Source: Zhihengliuella alba
GTDB taxonomy: Bacteria > Actinomycetota > Actinomycetes > Actinomycetales > Micrococcaceae
Length of the DNA stretch: 64,000 nucleotides
Direction: 5' to 3'
Assembly (NCBI RefSeq): GCF_039538765.1
Contig: NZ_BAABCJ010000006.1
Location: 124,001 to 188,000, forward strand
Part shown: positions 24,828 to 33,503 of the stretch, in pieces
Numbering within the stretch: position 1 is the first letter of the stretch
Layout of the letters: each line of letters starts with the position of its first letter
Notes under the pieces: model-generated
What the model saw: only the letters and a program-made list of their open reading frames with translations
Databases searched by the model: none
What the model was told of the DNA's origin: nothing
Program-made: the position numbers and the translations under genes

Positions 24828-26210
24828 TCAGGCGGAGACCTTGGTGAGCAGGGCCGTCTCCACGGTCAGGCCGGGCCCGAACGCCATGGCGCACACGCGC
24901 TCGCGGCGCACCCCGCCGGCGGCCGAACCGGCGACCGGGCCGGCCGTCGTCCTCTCCTCGTCATCGACCCCGTCCGATTCGGCCGTGGACGGCTCGAGGT
25001 CCTCGGTGTCCTCCGGCCGGAGCACGGGTGCAGACGCGGGTGCTGACGACGAGGCCGCCGTCGGTTTCAGTGCCGGGGCAGCGGACCTGCTGGCATCGCG
25101 CCGGGTGTGCTCGAACTGCTCGTCGGCCTCGGTGCCGGTGCTGTGGTCGGTGCCGTGGTCATTGCCGTGCTCGAGGATGTGCTTGAGCACGAACATCACG
25201 GTCGCGCTGCTCATGTTGCCGTAGTTGCGCAGCGTCTCGCGCGCCGGCACCAGCTGCTCGTCGCTCAGGCCCAGCCGGGCCTGCACCTTGTCCAGGATGC
25301 TGCGCCCGCCCGGGTGGATGCCCCAGTGCTCGATCTCCCGGTAGTCCAGGCCGCGCAACGACGCGTCGCGCTCCAGCAGCGGGTCGAGTGCCCCCACGAT
25401 GTGGTCGTCGATGATGTGGGGGACATAGTTGCCCAGCACCATCTCGAACCCCTCGTCGCCGATGTTCCACGCCATGGAGTCCTCGCCGACCGGCGTCAGG
25501 GTCGTCTCGAAGTGGTCGAGCGTCAGGTAGGCGCCGGAGGGCGCGGGCAGGTCGGGCCGCCCGGAGATGATCGCGGCTGCGGCCCCGTCCGCGAAGAGGG
25601 ACGTGCCGACGATCGTGTCGGGGTCGTTGGACGAGCGCACGTGCAGCGAGCAGAGCTCAGCGCTGACCACGAGAACGACGGCGTCGGGGTCGGCGTCGCA
25701 GAAGAGCTTGGCGGCCCGGAGGGCTGGGAAGGCCGCGTAGCAGCCCATGAATCCCAGGTGGTAGCGCTGAGCCGAGGGGTGCAGCCCGAGCGCGCGGACG
25801 ATCTTGTAGTCGGGGCCCGGATTGAAGAAGCCGGTGCAGGACACGGTGACGACGTGCGTGACGTCTCCGGGCCCGATGCCCTCGGCCGCGTCCAGCGCCT
25901 TCTGCGCCGCCTCGACGAACAGCTGGGTCCCGGCCTCCGCGTAGACCTCGTTCCGGGCCTTAGTCCCGGGCCGGAGGATCTCCATCGTGGCCGCATCGAA
26001 GAAGACCGGGTCGTCGCTCTGCTGATCGAGTGTCAGCTCCTCGACGGCCGTATAGCGGGTGTCGATGCCGGACGAGTCGAAGGCCGCCGTGACCAGGCGC
26101 TTGCCGAGCCTGCTGAGGCCCGGTTGCGCCGCGAAGACGTCGCGCACCACGGGCTGGACCATGACTGTTGCGGGAACGGCTGTCTCGAGAGACCTCATGA
26201 GCGCTGTCAT
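24828..26210 (-). CDS. Type III polyketide synthase (chalcone/stilbene synthase family) with C-terminal insert
   Basis: Iterative synthase that extends fatty-acyl or other CoA starters with malonyl units to resorcinols or pyrones. 460 residues against about 350-370 normally. Catalytic triad C157 (GFMGCYAAFPAL), H299 (WGIHPGGRS) and N332 (RNYGNMSSAT) are all intact, as is the final GPGLTVE strand. The excess is an Asp/Glu/Ser/Ala-rich insert, residues 348-436, between LKHILEHG and RVCAMAFGPG. The start may be ATG 26210 or the in-frame ATG four codons later. First gene of the synthase-methyltransferase-monooxygenase operon; in actinobacteria such sets make phenolic lipids linked to membrane stress. 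Confidence 0.9.
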   Translation of the reverse strand: MTALMRSLETAVPATVMVQPVVRDVFAAQPGLSRLGKRLVTAAFDSSGIDTRYTAVEELTLDQQSDDPVFFDAATMEILRPGTKARNEVYAEAGTQLFVEAAQKALDAAEGIGPGDVTHVVTVSCTGFFNPGPDYKIVRALGLHPSAQRYHLGFMGCYAAFPALRAAKLFCDADPDAVVLVVSAELCSLHVRSSNDPDTIVGTSLFADGAAAAIISGRPDLPAPSGAYLTLDHFETTLTPVGEDSMAWNIGDEGFEMVLGNYVPHIIDDHIVGALDPLLERDASLRGLDYREIEHWGIHPGGRSILDKVQARLGLSDEQLVPARETLRNYGNMSSATVMFVLKHILEHGNDHGTDHSTGTEADEQFEHTRRDASRSAAPALKPTAASSSAPASAPVLRPEDTEDLEPSTAESDGVDDEERTTAGPVAGSAAGGVRRERVCAMAFGPGLTVETALLTKVSA

Positions 26211-26294
26211 GGTTCATTCTTAGGTGACGCCGCGACCGAAGACAACAGGTTGGGCCGCCGGGTGGGCCGGGTCGGCGATTTTCCAAGTCAGCGT

Positions 26295-26873
26295 TCAGGT
26301 TCGCGCGTGGGCCGTCGCATCCGCGGGCAGTCCCCGGAGCGGGAGCAGACGGAGGTCCGGCGCCGGGTCGGTCGCCAGCCGCGCGTGGAGCTCGACGTCG
26401 TACCGGTCCTGCCCGTAGCGCAGCTTCTGCCGCTCGATCCCCTCGGCGAGGAACCCTGCGCGCGTCGCGACTCCGCACGAGGGAGGATTGTTGGTCCGGT
26501 GGCCGAGCTCGAGTCGGAACAGGCCCTGTTCGAAGGCCCACGCCGCCACGGCGGCCAGACCGCGGGCGGCGACGCCACGCCCTCGGACCGGCGCGCTCAG
26601 CCAGTAGTACGTCCACGCGGTCCCGTGGCGGTGCTCGATGGCGGACAGGCCGATGTTCCCGACCGCCGTGCCGTCGACGTCGACGGCCCAGTTGCGCGAG
26701 GACGCCGGTCCGGGACCGGCCGGCTGCAGGAGGTGCTGCTCGATGAACGCCCGTGCAGCGCCGACCTCACCCAGGTCGGCGTCCCCCGTCTGCGGGCCGA
26801 GATCGGCGCTGACCGTCCAGGCGTCCACCAGGGCGGGAGCGTCCTCGGGCCGCCAGGGCCGGAGGTGAGTCAC
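26295..26873 (-). CDS. GNAT N-acetyltransferase, RimJ/RimL-like
   Basis: 192 residues with LRPWRPEDAPALV at the start, core VDGTAVGNIGL, the acetyl-CoA loop APVRGRGVAARGL (Q/RxxGxG/A) and late RLELGHRTNNPPSCGVATRAGF. This is the pattern of ribosomal-protein N-terminal or small-molecule acetyltransferases. It lies 3 nt after the universal stress protein stop, so the two may form an operon. Substrate unknown. Confidence 0.85.
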   Translation of the reverse strand: MTHLRPWRPEDAPALVDAWTVSADLGPQTGDADLGEVGAARAFIEQHLLQPAGPGPASSRNWAVDVDGTAVGNIGLSAIEHRHGTAWTYYWLSAPVRGRGVAARGLAAVAAWAFEQGLFRLELGHRTNNPPSCGVATRAGFLAEGIERQKLRYGQDRYDVELHARLATDPAPDLRLLPLRGLPADATAHART

Positions 26874-26876
26874 CGC

Positions 26877-27860
26877 TTAGGCGGCGCTCTCGTCGTCGAA
26901 GTCCGGGCGGGTGGCCAGCCGGGGGTCCTCCCCGTCCGGGACGACCATGACCGGGCCGCGGGCGTGGTGGAGGACGCCCTGGCTCGTGGAGCCGAGCAGC
27001 ATGCCGGCGAAACCGCCGCGGCCGCGCGTTCCGACGACCGTCAGGCGCGCACCCTCCGACTCCTCGACGAGCATCTCGATGGGCGGACCGAGCACCACGT
27101 CCGTCTCGACCTCGAGGTCCGGATAGTAGCTCTTGAGCCAGCGAGTGCCGTTGGACAGGTGGTGGCGGACGTCGGCGAGGAGCGCCTCCTGGTCCACCGT
27201 GGCGGGCATCCACGCCAGCGCGCCGCTGATCGGCGGGATGCCGCAGACCACCCGCAGGGGCACACCGCGCGCCATGGCGACCTCCGCCGCCACCAGGACG
27301 GCGAGGCGCGCCCGGTCGGAGCCGTCGACGCCGACGACCACCACGTCGCGGCGCTGCGGCGCATCGGCCGGGACCTCGCTGACACACTGCGGGACCACGA
27401 CGGTGGGGCACTTGGCGTGCGCCGGCAGCGCGGCGCTGACGGAGCCGAGCATGCGGCCCACGAAGCCGCCGCGGCCGCGGGTCCCGACCACCATCAGATC
27501 CGCCTCGCTGCTCAGGTCCAGCAGGACTCCAGCGGGATCTCCCGACTCCACGCGGGACCGCAGCTCGAGGCCGCTCGCGTCGAAGTCGGCCAGCGCCTGC
27601 TGGAGGACTTCCTCGGCACCCTCCCGGATGACGTCGTCGTCCAGGGTCGCGTAGCCGGCATCCATGCTGGAGGCGGCGAAGACGGGGATGGTGTAGGCGG
27701 TGATGACGTTGAGCGGCAGGTTCCTGCGGCGGGCCTCGGAGGCGGCCCACTTGAGCGCGCACTTCCCCGCCTCGGAGCCGTCGACCCCGACGACGATCCC
27801 GTCGGCCGGTGTAGTGGAGGGCTCCGGGCGGCCCATCGACCTGTTGCTGTTCGCGGTCAT
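26877..27860 (-). CDS. Tandem-domain universal stress protein
   Basis: 327 residues with two UspA domains. Each has the N-terminal VVVGVDGSE/D segment and the ATP-binding G-x2-G-x9-G-S/T motif (GTRGRGGFVGRMLGSVS and GTRGRGGFAGMLLGSTS). Tandem USPs of this kind in actinobacteria are induced by hypoxia, stationary phase or osmotic stress. ATG 27860 has AAGGAG upstream. TATAAC about 30 nt further up is a good -10; the gene is divergent from the NCS2 permease. Confidence 0.92.
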   Translation of the reverse strand: MTANSNRSMGRPEPSTTPADGIVVGVDGSEAGKCALKWAASEARRRNLPLNVITAYTIPVFAASSMDAGYATLDDDVIREGAEEVLQQALADFDASGLELRSRVESGDPAGVLLDLSSEADLMVVGTRGRGGFVGRMLGSVSAALPAHAKCPTVVVPQCVSEVPADAPQRRDVVVVGVDGSDRARLAVLVAAEVAMARGVPLRVVCGIPPISGALAWMPATVDQEALLADVRHHLSNGTRWLKSYYPDLEVETDVVLGPPIEMLVEESEGARLTVVGTRGRGGFAGMLLGSTSQGVLHHARGPVMVVPDGEDPRLATRPDFDDESAA

Positions 27861-27960
27861 CTTCGACTCCTTCAGCTGTGGCTCGTCGCCATAGTTATAT
27901 TGTTCACCTTTCCCCAGTTGTGGTCCATAACGCAAAAAGCCGCGCCATACCATTGAAGCC

Positions 27961-29406
27961 ATGCAGAAAACTGGTGCCGGTCTGCTCGACCGCTATTTCA
28001 TGATCACGGAGCGCGGTTCCTCCGTGTCGCAGGAGATCCGCGGCGGCGTCGCCACCTTCTTCGCCATGAGCTACATCGTGGTGCTGAACCCCCTGGTCCT
28101 CTCCGGCGCCGATGCCACGGGTTCCGAGCTCGGACCGGCCCGCGTGGCGGCCGCGACGGCACTCGTCGCCGGCATCATGACCATCCTCATGGGTGCTTGG
28201 GCAAAGCACCCGTTCGCCATGGCCACGGGCCTCGGCGTGAACGCCTTCCTGGCGATCACGGTCGCCACCAACCCGGGTCTGACCTGGCCGGACGTGATGG
28301 GCCTGGTGGTCATCTCCGGCACCACCATGCTGATCCTCGTGCTCACCGGCTTCCGCACGGCGGTCTTCCGGGCGGTCCCGCCGTCGCTGAAGACCGCGAT
28401 CGTCGTCGGCATCGGCATGTTCATCGCGCTCATCGGCCTGGTCAACGCCGGGTTCGTCCGCCGCATCCCGGACGAGGCCGGCACCACCGTCCCCGTGGGC
28501 CTCGGCTTCGACGGCGAGCTGATCGGCTGGCCCACCCTCGTCTTCATCGTCGGCCTGCTCGTCACGGCCGCCCTGGTGGTGCGCAAGGTCCGCGGCGCCA
28601 TCCTGATCGGCATCATCGTCGCCGCCGTCCTGGCCAATATCCTCGAGGCCGTCTTCCACATCGGCTCCAGCGCCGAGAACCAGTTCGGCTGGTCGCTCGT
28701 GGTCCCATCCATGCCCACGTGGTCCTCCCCCGACCTGAGCCTCATCGGCGAGTTCAACCTCTTCGGCGCGTTCCAGAGCCTCGGCGTCACCGCCGCCGCA
28801 CTGCTGGCGTTCGTGATCCTCCTGTCCATCTTCTTCGACGCCATGGGCACCATGGTCGGCCTCGCGAACGAGGCAGGGACGGTCGACGCCGAGGGCAACA
28901 TCCCGAACGTGGACCGCGTCCTCCTGGTCGACGCGGCCGGCGCGGTCGTCGGCGGCGGCGCCTCCGTCTCGTCGAACCAGCTGTTCGTCGAGTCCGGCGC
29001 GGGCATCGGCGAGGGCGCGCGCACGGGCCTGGCGTCGATCGTCACGGGCATCCTGTTCCTGCTGGCCATGTTCCTCACACCGCTGGTGCACCTCGTCCCG
29101 TTCGAGGCCGTGGCACCGGCGCTCGTCGTCGTCGGCTTCATGATGATCACCCAGGTGGTCAAGATCGACTGGAGCGACTGGGGCGTCGCCCTGCCGGCGT
29201 TCCTGACCTTCGCCCTCATGCCCTTCACCTACTCGATCGCCAACGGCATCGGCGCGGGCTTCGTCGCGTTCGTGTTCCTGCGTGCCGTGCAGGGCCGCGC
29301 CAGGGAGATCCACCCGCTCATGTGGGTGGTCGCGGCGGCGTTCGTCCTGTTCTTCGGCATCGGCGTGATCGAGCAGGCCATGGCCGGGGGCGAGGTCCCC
29401 GCCTGA
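27961..29406 (+). CDS. NCS2-family purine permease (AzgA/GhxP-like)
   Basis: 481-residue inner-membrane proton symporter with about 12-14 transmembrane segments. The hallmark segments FAMATGLGVNAFLA, AVPPSLKTAIVVGIGMFIALIG and VGLANEAG (TM8 substrate site) place it in the AzgA branch for adenine, guanine or hypoxanthine rather than the uracil/xanthine branch. ATG 27961 lies 7 nt after TACCAT with no Shine-Dalgarno sequence. Followed by a strong terminator. Confidence 0.9.
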   Translation: MQKTGAGLLDRYFMITERGSSVSQEIRGGVATFFAMSYIVVLNPLVLSGADATGSELGPARVAAATALVAGIMTILMGAWAKHPFAMATGLGVNAFLAITVATNPGLTWPDVMGLVVISGTTMLILVLTGFRTAVFRAVPPSLKTAIVVGIGMFIALIGLVNAGFVRRIPDEAGTTVPVGLGFDGELIGWPTLVFIVGLLVTAALVVRKVRGAILIGIIVAAVLANILEAVFHIGSSAENQFGWSLVVPSMPTWSSPDLSLIGEFNLFGAFQSLGVTAAALLAFVILLSIFFDAMGTMVGLANEAGTVDAEGNIPNVDRVLLVDAAGAVVGGGASVSSNQLFVESGAGIGEGARTGLASIVTGILFLLAMFLTPLVHLVPFEAVAPALVVVGFMMITQVVKIDWSDWGVALPAFLTFALMPFTYSIANGIGAGFVAFVFLRAVQGRAREIHPLMWVVAAAFVLFFGIGVIEQAMAGGEVPA

Positions 29407-29421
29407 TCCCGGCACTCCGAC

Positions 29422-29465
29422 GGCGTGGCGCCGCTCCTCTCGAGGGGCGGCGCCACGCCTTTTCT
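29422..29465 (+). terminator. Rho-independent terminator after the purine permease
   Basis: Stem GGCGTGGCGCCGC paired with GCGGCGCCACGCC (13 bp, perfect), followed by TTTTTCT. A textbook terminator for the plus-strand gene. Confidence 0.92.
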
Positions 29466-29494
29466 GGCCTGGGTGGTCGGCCTGCCGGTTGTGA

Positions 29495-30334
29495 TCAGCG
29501 GGCGAAGCCGCGGACCCTCGCATCGTCCCAGTAGGTGGCGGGCACGCCGCCGCCGAGCAGCTCGCGGCCCAGCTCCGGCAGGGCGACCTCCGGCAGGATC
29601 GGCGACTGCGACGCCGCGATCACCACGTTGCCGCGCCGGCGCCCCTTGAACATCGCGGGGTCCGCGATCGCGGCCACGTGCTCGAACACCGCCCCGAGGA
29701 CTGCGGCCTCGCGCCGGAACTCCGCGAGATCCGGGGCGTTGCCGCTGTTGACCACGTAGATCCCGCCGGGTGCGAGCACACGGTCCGCGTCGGTCGCGGT
29801 CGCCTCGCCGGTCAGCCCCGCCGGCGTGCGGTCCCCGGCGAACACGTCCCGGATGATCACGTCGCGGGTGGACTCGGTCAGACTGCCGAGGACCTCCCCG
29901 GCCTCGCCCACGCGCAGCCGCAGCAGGGGGGCCCGCGGCAGGTCGAACCACTCGCGCACCAGCCCGGCCAGTCTGCCGTCGAGCTCGACGACCACTTGGC
30001 GCGCCTCCGGGTAGGCCGAGTGCACCCAGCGGGCCATGGAGCAGGCGCCGCCGCCGAGGTGCAGCGCGCGCAGCCGTGCATCGGCCGGGAACCGGGCGCG
30101 CAGCAGCGCCGCCATCCAGCGCATGTACTCGAAGTCCAGTCGCCCCGGATCCGCCAGGTCGACGTGCGACGACGGGACGCCGTTGACCTGCAGGATCCAG
30201 CCGGTGTCGCTGTAGGGGTCGCGCTCCAGCGTGGCGACGCCGGTGTCGATCGGGTAGTCGCCGGGAGCGGGCCCGGCGGCGGCCGGTTCGGGTGCCGCCG
30301 CGCCCGCGGAACGGCGTCCGCGGCCCCTGGCCAC
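29495..30334 (-). CDS. Spermidine-synthase-like methyltransferase-fold protein
   Basis: 279 residues from GTG 30334, one base overlapping the upstream stop (TAGTG). The Rossmann core shows LHLGGGACSMARWV (motif I), VVVELDGRL (acidic end of strand 2) and RVLAPGGIYVVN, as in spermidine-synthase-like proteins. The typical decarboxy-SAM/putrescine motif GGGDG is replaced by GGGAC, so true polyamine synthesis is doubtful; many actinobacterial members are of unknown function. It is cotranscribed with a GNAT and an MTH1187-type protein. Confidence 0.75.
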   Translation of the reverse strand: MARGRGRRSAGAAAPEPAAAGPAPGDYPIDTGVATLERDPYSDTGWILQVNGVPSSHVDLADPGRLDFEYMRWMAALLRARFPADARLRALHLGGGACSMARWVHSAYPEARQVVVELDGRLAGLVREWFDLPRAPLLRLRVGEAGEVLGSLTESTRDVIIRDVFAGDRTPAGLTGEATATDADRVLAPGGIYVVNSGNAPDLAEFRREAAVLGAVFEHVAAIADPAMFKGRRRGNVVIAASQSPILPEVALPELGRELLGGGVPATYWDDARVRGFAR

Positions 30335-30861
30335 TACCGCCGCACCAGCCGTACCTCGTTCAGGCCGGTCCAGTCGACGCCGTCGCCCCAGTCCCCGCAC
30401 GGCTCGACCCGGCCGTCGGGCGCGAAGCCGTGCTTGCGGTAGAAGGCGATCGCGCGCTCGTTGCCCTGGACCACCCATGCCAGCGCGGGCCCCACTCCGA
30501 CGGCGGTCTGCAGCAACCGCTCGCCCAGTCCGGTCCCGTAGTAGGCGGCGCGGACGTAGAGCATCTGCAACTCGACCGGGACGCCCGTGTCGGCGTCGTC
30601 GTCCTGGACGGGAGTCCCGCCGGCGCAGCCGATGACCGCGCCGTCGGCGTCGAGCGCGATCCAGAACTCCGCGCCGGCCGCGAGGCCGCGCAGCCACCAG
30701 TCGGTCTCCTTCTCCAAGCCCGCCTCCTTGGCGGCGAAGAAGGACTCGGGGCGGACGTCCCCGTAGGTCTCCCGCCACGCGGCGAGCTTCATCTCGAGGG
30801 TCGGACGGACGTCCTCGGCGGTGGCCTTGCGGATGGCGACGCTCAGGCCGGCGGGGCTCAC
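30334..30861 (-). CDS. GNAT N-acetyltransferase
   Basis: 175 residues, start GTG 30861 overlapping the previous stop as GTGA. Visible GNAT landmarks: IRKATAEDV N-terminus, VIGCAGGTPV, ELQMLYVRAAYYGTGLGERLL (acetyl-CoA loop YYGTGLG) and NERAIAFYRKHGFAPDG. Small cytosolic enzyme of unknown substrate, translationally coupled to both neighbours. Confidence 0.86.
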   Translation of the reverse strand: MSPAGLSVAIRKATAEDVRPTLEMKLAAWRETYGDVRPESFFAAKEAGLEKETDWWLRGLAAGAEFWIALDADGAVIGCAGGTPVQDDDADTGVPVELQMLYVRAAYYGTGLGERLLQTAVGVGPALAWVVQGNERAIAFYRKHGFAPDGRVEPCGDWGDGVDWTGLNEVRLVRR

Positions 30862-31211
30862 GCCTCGCCCGCGGCGCCGGAGTCCGGGCCGGTGGCCCGC
30901 TCGCCCGTTCCCTGCTCGTCGAGCGCGCGCTCCAGCCGCTCGATCTTGCCGTCCAGCTCTCCCGTGCGGCCGGGGCGGATGTCCGCCTTGAGCACCAGCG
31001 AGACGCGGTCGCCGTAGGCGCCCACGGCCTCGGTGGCACGCTTGACGACGTCCATGACCTCGTCCCAGTCCCCCTCGATCTCGGTGAACATCGAGGACGT
31101 CCGATTCGGCAGGCCGGACTCGCGGACCACGCGCACGGCGGCCGCGACGGCGTCGTGCACCGAGCCGTCGTCGTGGGCGGAATTGGGGGCTAGTGAGAAG
31201 GCGACGATCAT
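30858..31211 (-). CDS. MTH1187/YkoF-type thiamine-binding protein
   Basis: 117 residues with the compact ferredoxin-like fold pattern of the MTH1187 family: MIVAFSLAP at the start, HDAVAAAVRVVRESGLP, SMFTEIEGDWDEVMDVVKRA and VSLVLKADIRPG. Structural members bind thiamine or related pyrimidines. Here it heads a three-gene unit with a GNAT and a spermidine-synthase-like gene, not with a thiamine transporter. The last 25 residues are a variable, charged tail. Confidence 0.82.
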   Translation of the reverse strand: MIVAFSLAPNSAHDDGSVHDAVAAAVRVVRESGLPNRTSSMFTEIEGDWDEVMDVVKRATEAVGAYGDRVSLVLKADIRPGRTGELDGKIERLERALDEQGTGERATGPDSGAAGEA

Positions 31212-31448
31212 GCCTCAAGAGTGCCACGGCGGGTCGGTGGATGCCACGGCGCACACGCCGCCCCCGCGTCCCCGCACCGGCGTCCCACTACCGCGTTTCC
31301 ACCCCCGAACGCAAGGCAAACCGACTCAATGTGACCGAGACGTCATCTTCGTGACACACTTGACGCTGCTGTTTCGGGACAAGGCCGTCCCGAGGCCTCC
31401 GGACCGATCGTCATCGGACCGAGCCGCACGATAGACCCGAGGACCTGC

Positions 31449-32894
31449 ATGACCTCCACGACCACGTCGACGCCTGCCGTCGCCAGCCAGGAGCTGGACC
31501 GCAAGCTGTCGCTGCGCCACATCCGCTTCATCGCCCTGGGATCAGCCATCGGAACGGGCCTGTTCTACGGCTCCTCCGAGACGATCCAGGCGGCCGGACC
31601 CGCCGTCCTCATCGCCTACCTGATCGCCGGCTGCGCGGTCTACGCGGTGATGCGGGCCCTCGGCGAGATGGCCGTCCGCCACCCCGTCGCGGGCTCCTTC
31701 GCCCAGTACTCCGGCCGCTACACGAGCCCGCTGATGGGCTTCCTGACCGGCTGGACCTTCGCCTTCGAGATGATCATCGTCGCGATCGCGGACATGACGG
31801 CCGCCGCGACGTATATGAAGATGTGGTACCCGGAGACCCCGGGCTGGATCTGGATGGTCGCCGCGCTGGTGCTGATCTGCGGCCTGAACCTCATGCGCGT
31901 GAAGGTCTTCGGCGAGCTCGAGTTCTGGTTCACGCTGATCAAGATCGTCACCATCGTCGCGATGATCGTCGGCGGGCTCTACCTGATCGTGTTCGGCATC
32001 AGCCTCGGCGGCTTCGAGCCGGGCCCGCACAACCTGTTCGAGCACGGCGGCTTCGCGCCCTTCGGCGTCTGGGGCATCATCATGAGCCTCGGCATCGTGG
32101 TCTTCTCCTTCGGCGGCGTCGAGACCCTCGGCATGACGGCCGGCGAGGCCGGCGACCCGGCGCGCGCCATCCCGCAGGCCGTGAACACCGTCCCGGTCCG
32201 CATCCTGATCTTCTACATCCTGACCATCGGCGTGATGCTCTGCCTGATCCCCTGGACCGAGGTCGGCTCCGGCGAGTCGCCGTTCGTCCTCGTCTTCTCC
32301 CAGCTGGGACTGACGGCGGCCCCGCACATCATCAACGCCGTGGTGCTCACGGCGGCGCTGTCCGCGATGAACTCGATCACCTACGCGGCCACGCGCACCA
32401 TGTACGGCCTGGCCGAGCAGGGCCACGCGCCCAAGGCCTTCACCCGGATCTCCCGCTCGGGCGTGCCGACCTGGCCGGTCGTGATCGTGGCGGCCTGCCT
32501 CGTGGTCGGGCTGTTCGTCTACCTCCTGATCCCGGACCAGCTCTTCGTGATCGTCGCGTCGATCGCCACGTTCGCGACCGTGTTCACCTGGGCCTCGATC
32601 CTGCTGGCGCACCACGGCATGCGCACGGAGATGAAGCGCGACGGCGTGGTGTCCGCCGGCTTCGCCGCCCCGCTGTGGCCGGTGCTGAACTACGTGACGC
32701 TCGGGTTCATGGCGCTGGTGGTGCTGATCCTGGCCTTCACCGACGCCGGACGGACCGCGCTCGTGGTCGGCGCCGTGTGGATGGGCCTGCTGGTGGTCGG
32801 CTACAAGCTCTTCATCGGCACCGAGGGCCGCGAGCGTCCCGTGCTCGCGCTCCGCGAGGAGCTGCCCGAGGCCCGCCGGACCGCCGCCGAGTAG
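31449..32894 (+). CDS. APC-superfamily amino acid permease (ProY-like)
   Basis: Proton-coupled amino acid importer, 481 residues, 12 transmembrane helices. SLRHIRFIALGSAIGTGLF near residue 22, EMAVRHPVAGSFAQY and FSFGGVETLGMTAGEA are the AAT-family motifs. The N-terminal third, including VYAVMRALGEM and FEMIIVAIADMTA, closely follows E. coli ProY, so proline or histidine is a reasonable but unproven substrate. The 237 bp upstream hold several TGAC/GTCA half-sites (31340-31375) but no operator I can define. Confidence 0.87.
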   Translation: MTSTTTSTPAVASQELDRKLSLRHIRFIALGSAIGTGLFYGSSETIQAAGPAVLIAYLIAGCAVYAVMRALGEMAVRHPVAGSFAQYSGRYTSPLMGFLTGWTFAFEMIIVAIADMTAAATYMKMWYPETPGWIWMVAALVLICGLNLMRVKVFGELEFWFTLIKIVTIVAMIVGGLYLIVFGISLGGFEPGPHNLFEHGGFAPFGVWGIIMSLGIVVFSFGGVETLGMTAGEAGDPARAIPQAVNTVPVRILIFYILTIGVMLCLIPWTEVGSGESPFVLVFSQLGLTAAPHIINAVVLTAALSAMNSITYAATRTMYGLAEQGHAPKAFTRISRSGVPTWPVVIVAACLVVGLFVYLLIPDQLFVIVASIATFATVFTWASILLAHHGMRTEMKRDGVVSAGFAAPLWPVLNYVTLGFMALVVLILAFTDAGRTALVVGAVWMGLLVVGYKLFIGTEGRERPVLALREELPEARRTAAE

Positions 32895-32908
32895 CGGATA
32901 CTGGTCCC

Positions 32909-33445
32909 ATGAGCCGCCTCATCGTCGTCGCCGGGCTGCCCGGCACCGGGAAGTCGACGACGGCGGCCGCCCTGGCGGCGCGGCTGCGGGCCGTGCTGCT
33001 GGGGGTGGACCCGCTGGAGGCGGCGATCGTCTCCGCCGGGGTGCAGCAGCAGCGGCAGCCGACGGGCCACGCCGCCTACGCGGTGGTCGAGGCGGCGGCC
33101 GAGCCGCAGCTGCGCCACGGCCTGGACGTGGTGGTCGACGCCGTGAACGACTCCTCCGAGGCACGCAGCCAGTGGAAGCGCCTGGCCGAGCGCACCGGCG
33201 CGGAGCTGACCTGGTTCGAGGTGGTCTGCTCCGATCCCACGGTGCACCGCATGAGGCTTCAGCAGCGCAGGCGGGACGAGGACGCCCACATCGGCGCGCC
33301 CACGTGGATCTCGCTGAACCGGCGCCGGCTCCAGCTGGCCCTCTGGAAGGATCCCCGCCACGTGCTCGACTCGCGGCACGCGACGCCGGAGGAACTCGCC
33401 GCCCGGGCGGAGGAGCTCCTCGACGCCGGGCGGCCGTCCAGCTGA
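32909..33445 (+). CDS. P-loop AAA-family ATPase/kinase
   Basis: 178 residues with Walker A GLPGTGKST at residues 9-17, a core VVVDAVND and a lid-like Arg-rich region RMRLQQRRRDED. This is the AAA_33/Zeta-toxin-like group of small kinases acting on nucleosides, sugars or antibiotics. Nothing marks the substrate and no antitoxin lies beside it. ATG 32909 lies 6 nt after GATACT, 14 nt after the permease stop. Confidence 0.8.
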   Translation: MSRLIVVAGLPGTGKSTTAAALAARLRAVLLGVDPLEAAIVSAGVQQQRQPTGHAAYAVVEAAAEPQLRHGLDVVVDAVNDSSEARSQWKRLAERTGAELTWFEVVCSDPTVHRMRLQQRRRDEDAHIGAPTWISLNRRRLQLALWKDPRHVLDSRHATPEELAARAEELLDAGRPSS

Positions 33446-33503
33446 GGGCACGCCGCCTGTGATGTGAAGCACATGGCGAGCATGTTTGAGGCAGGATGGA
33501 CCC

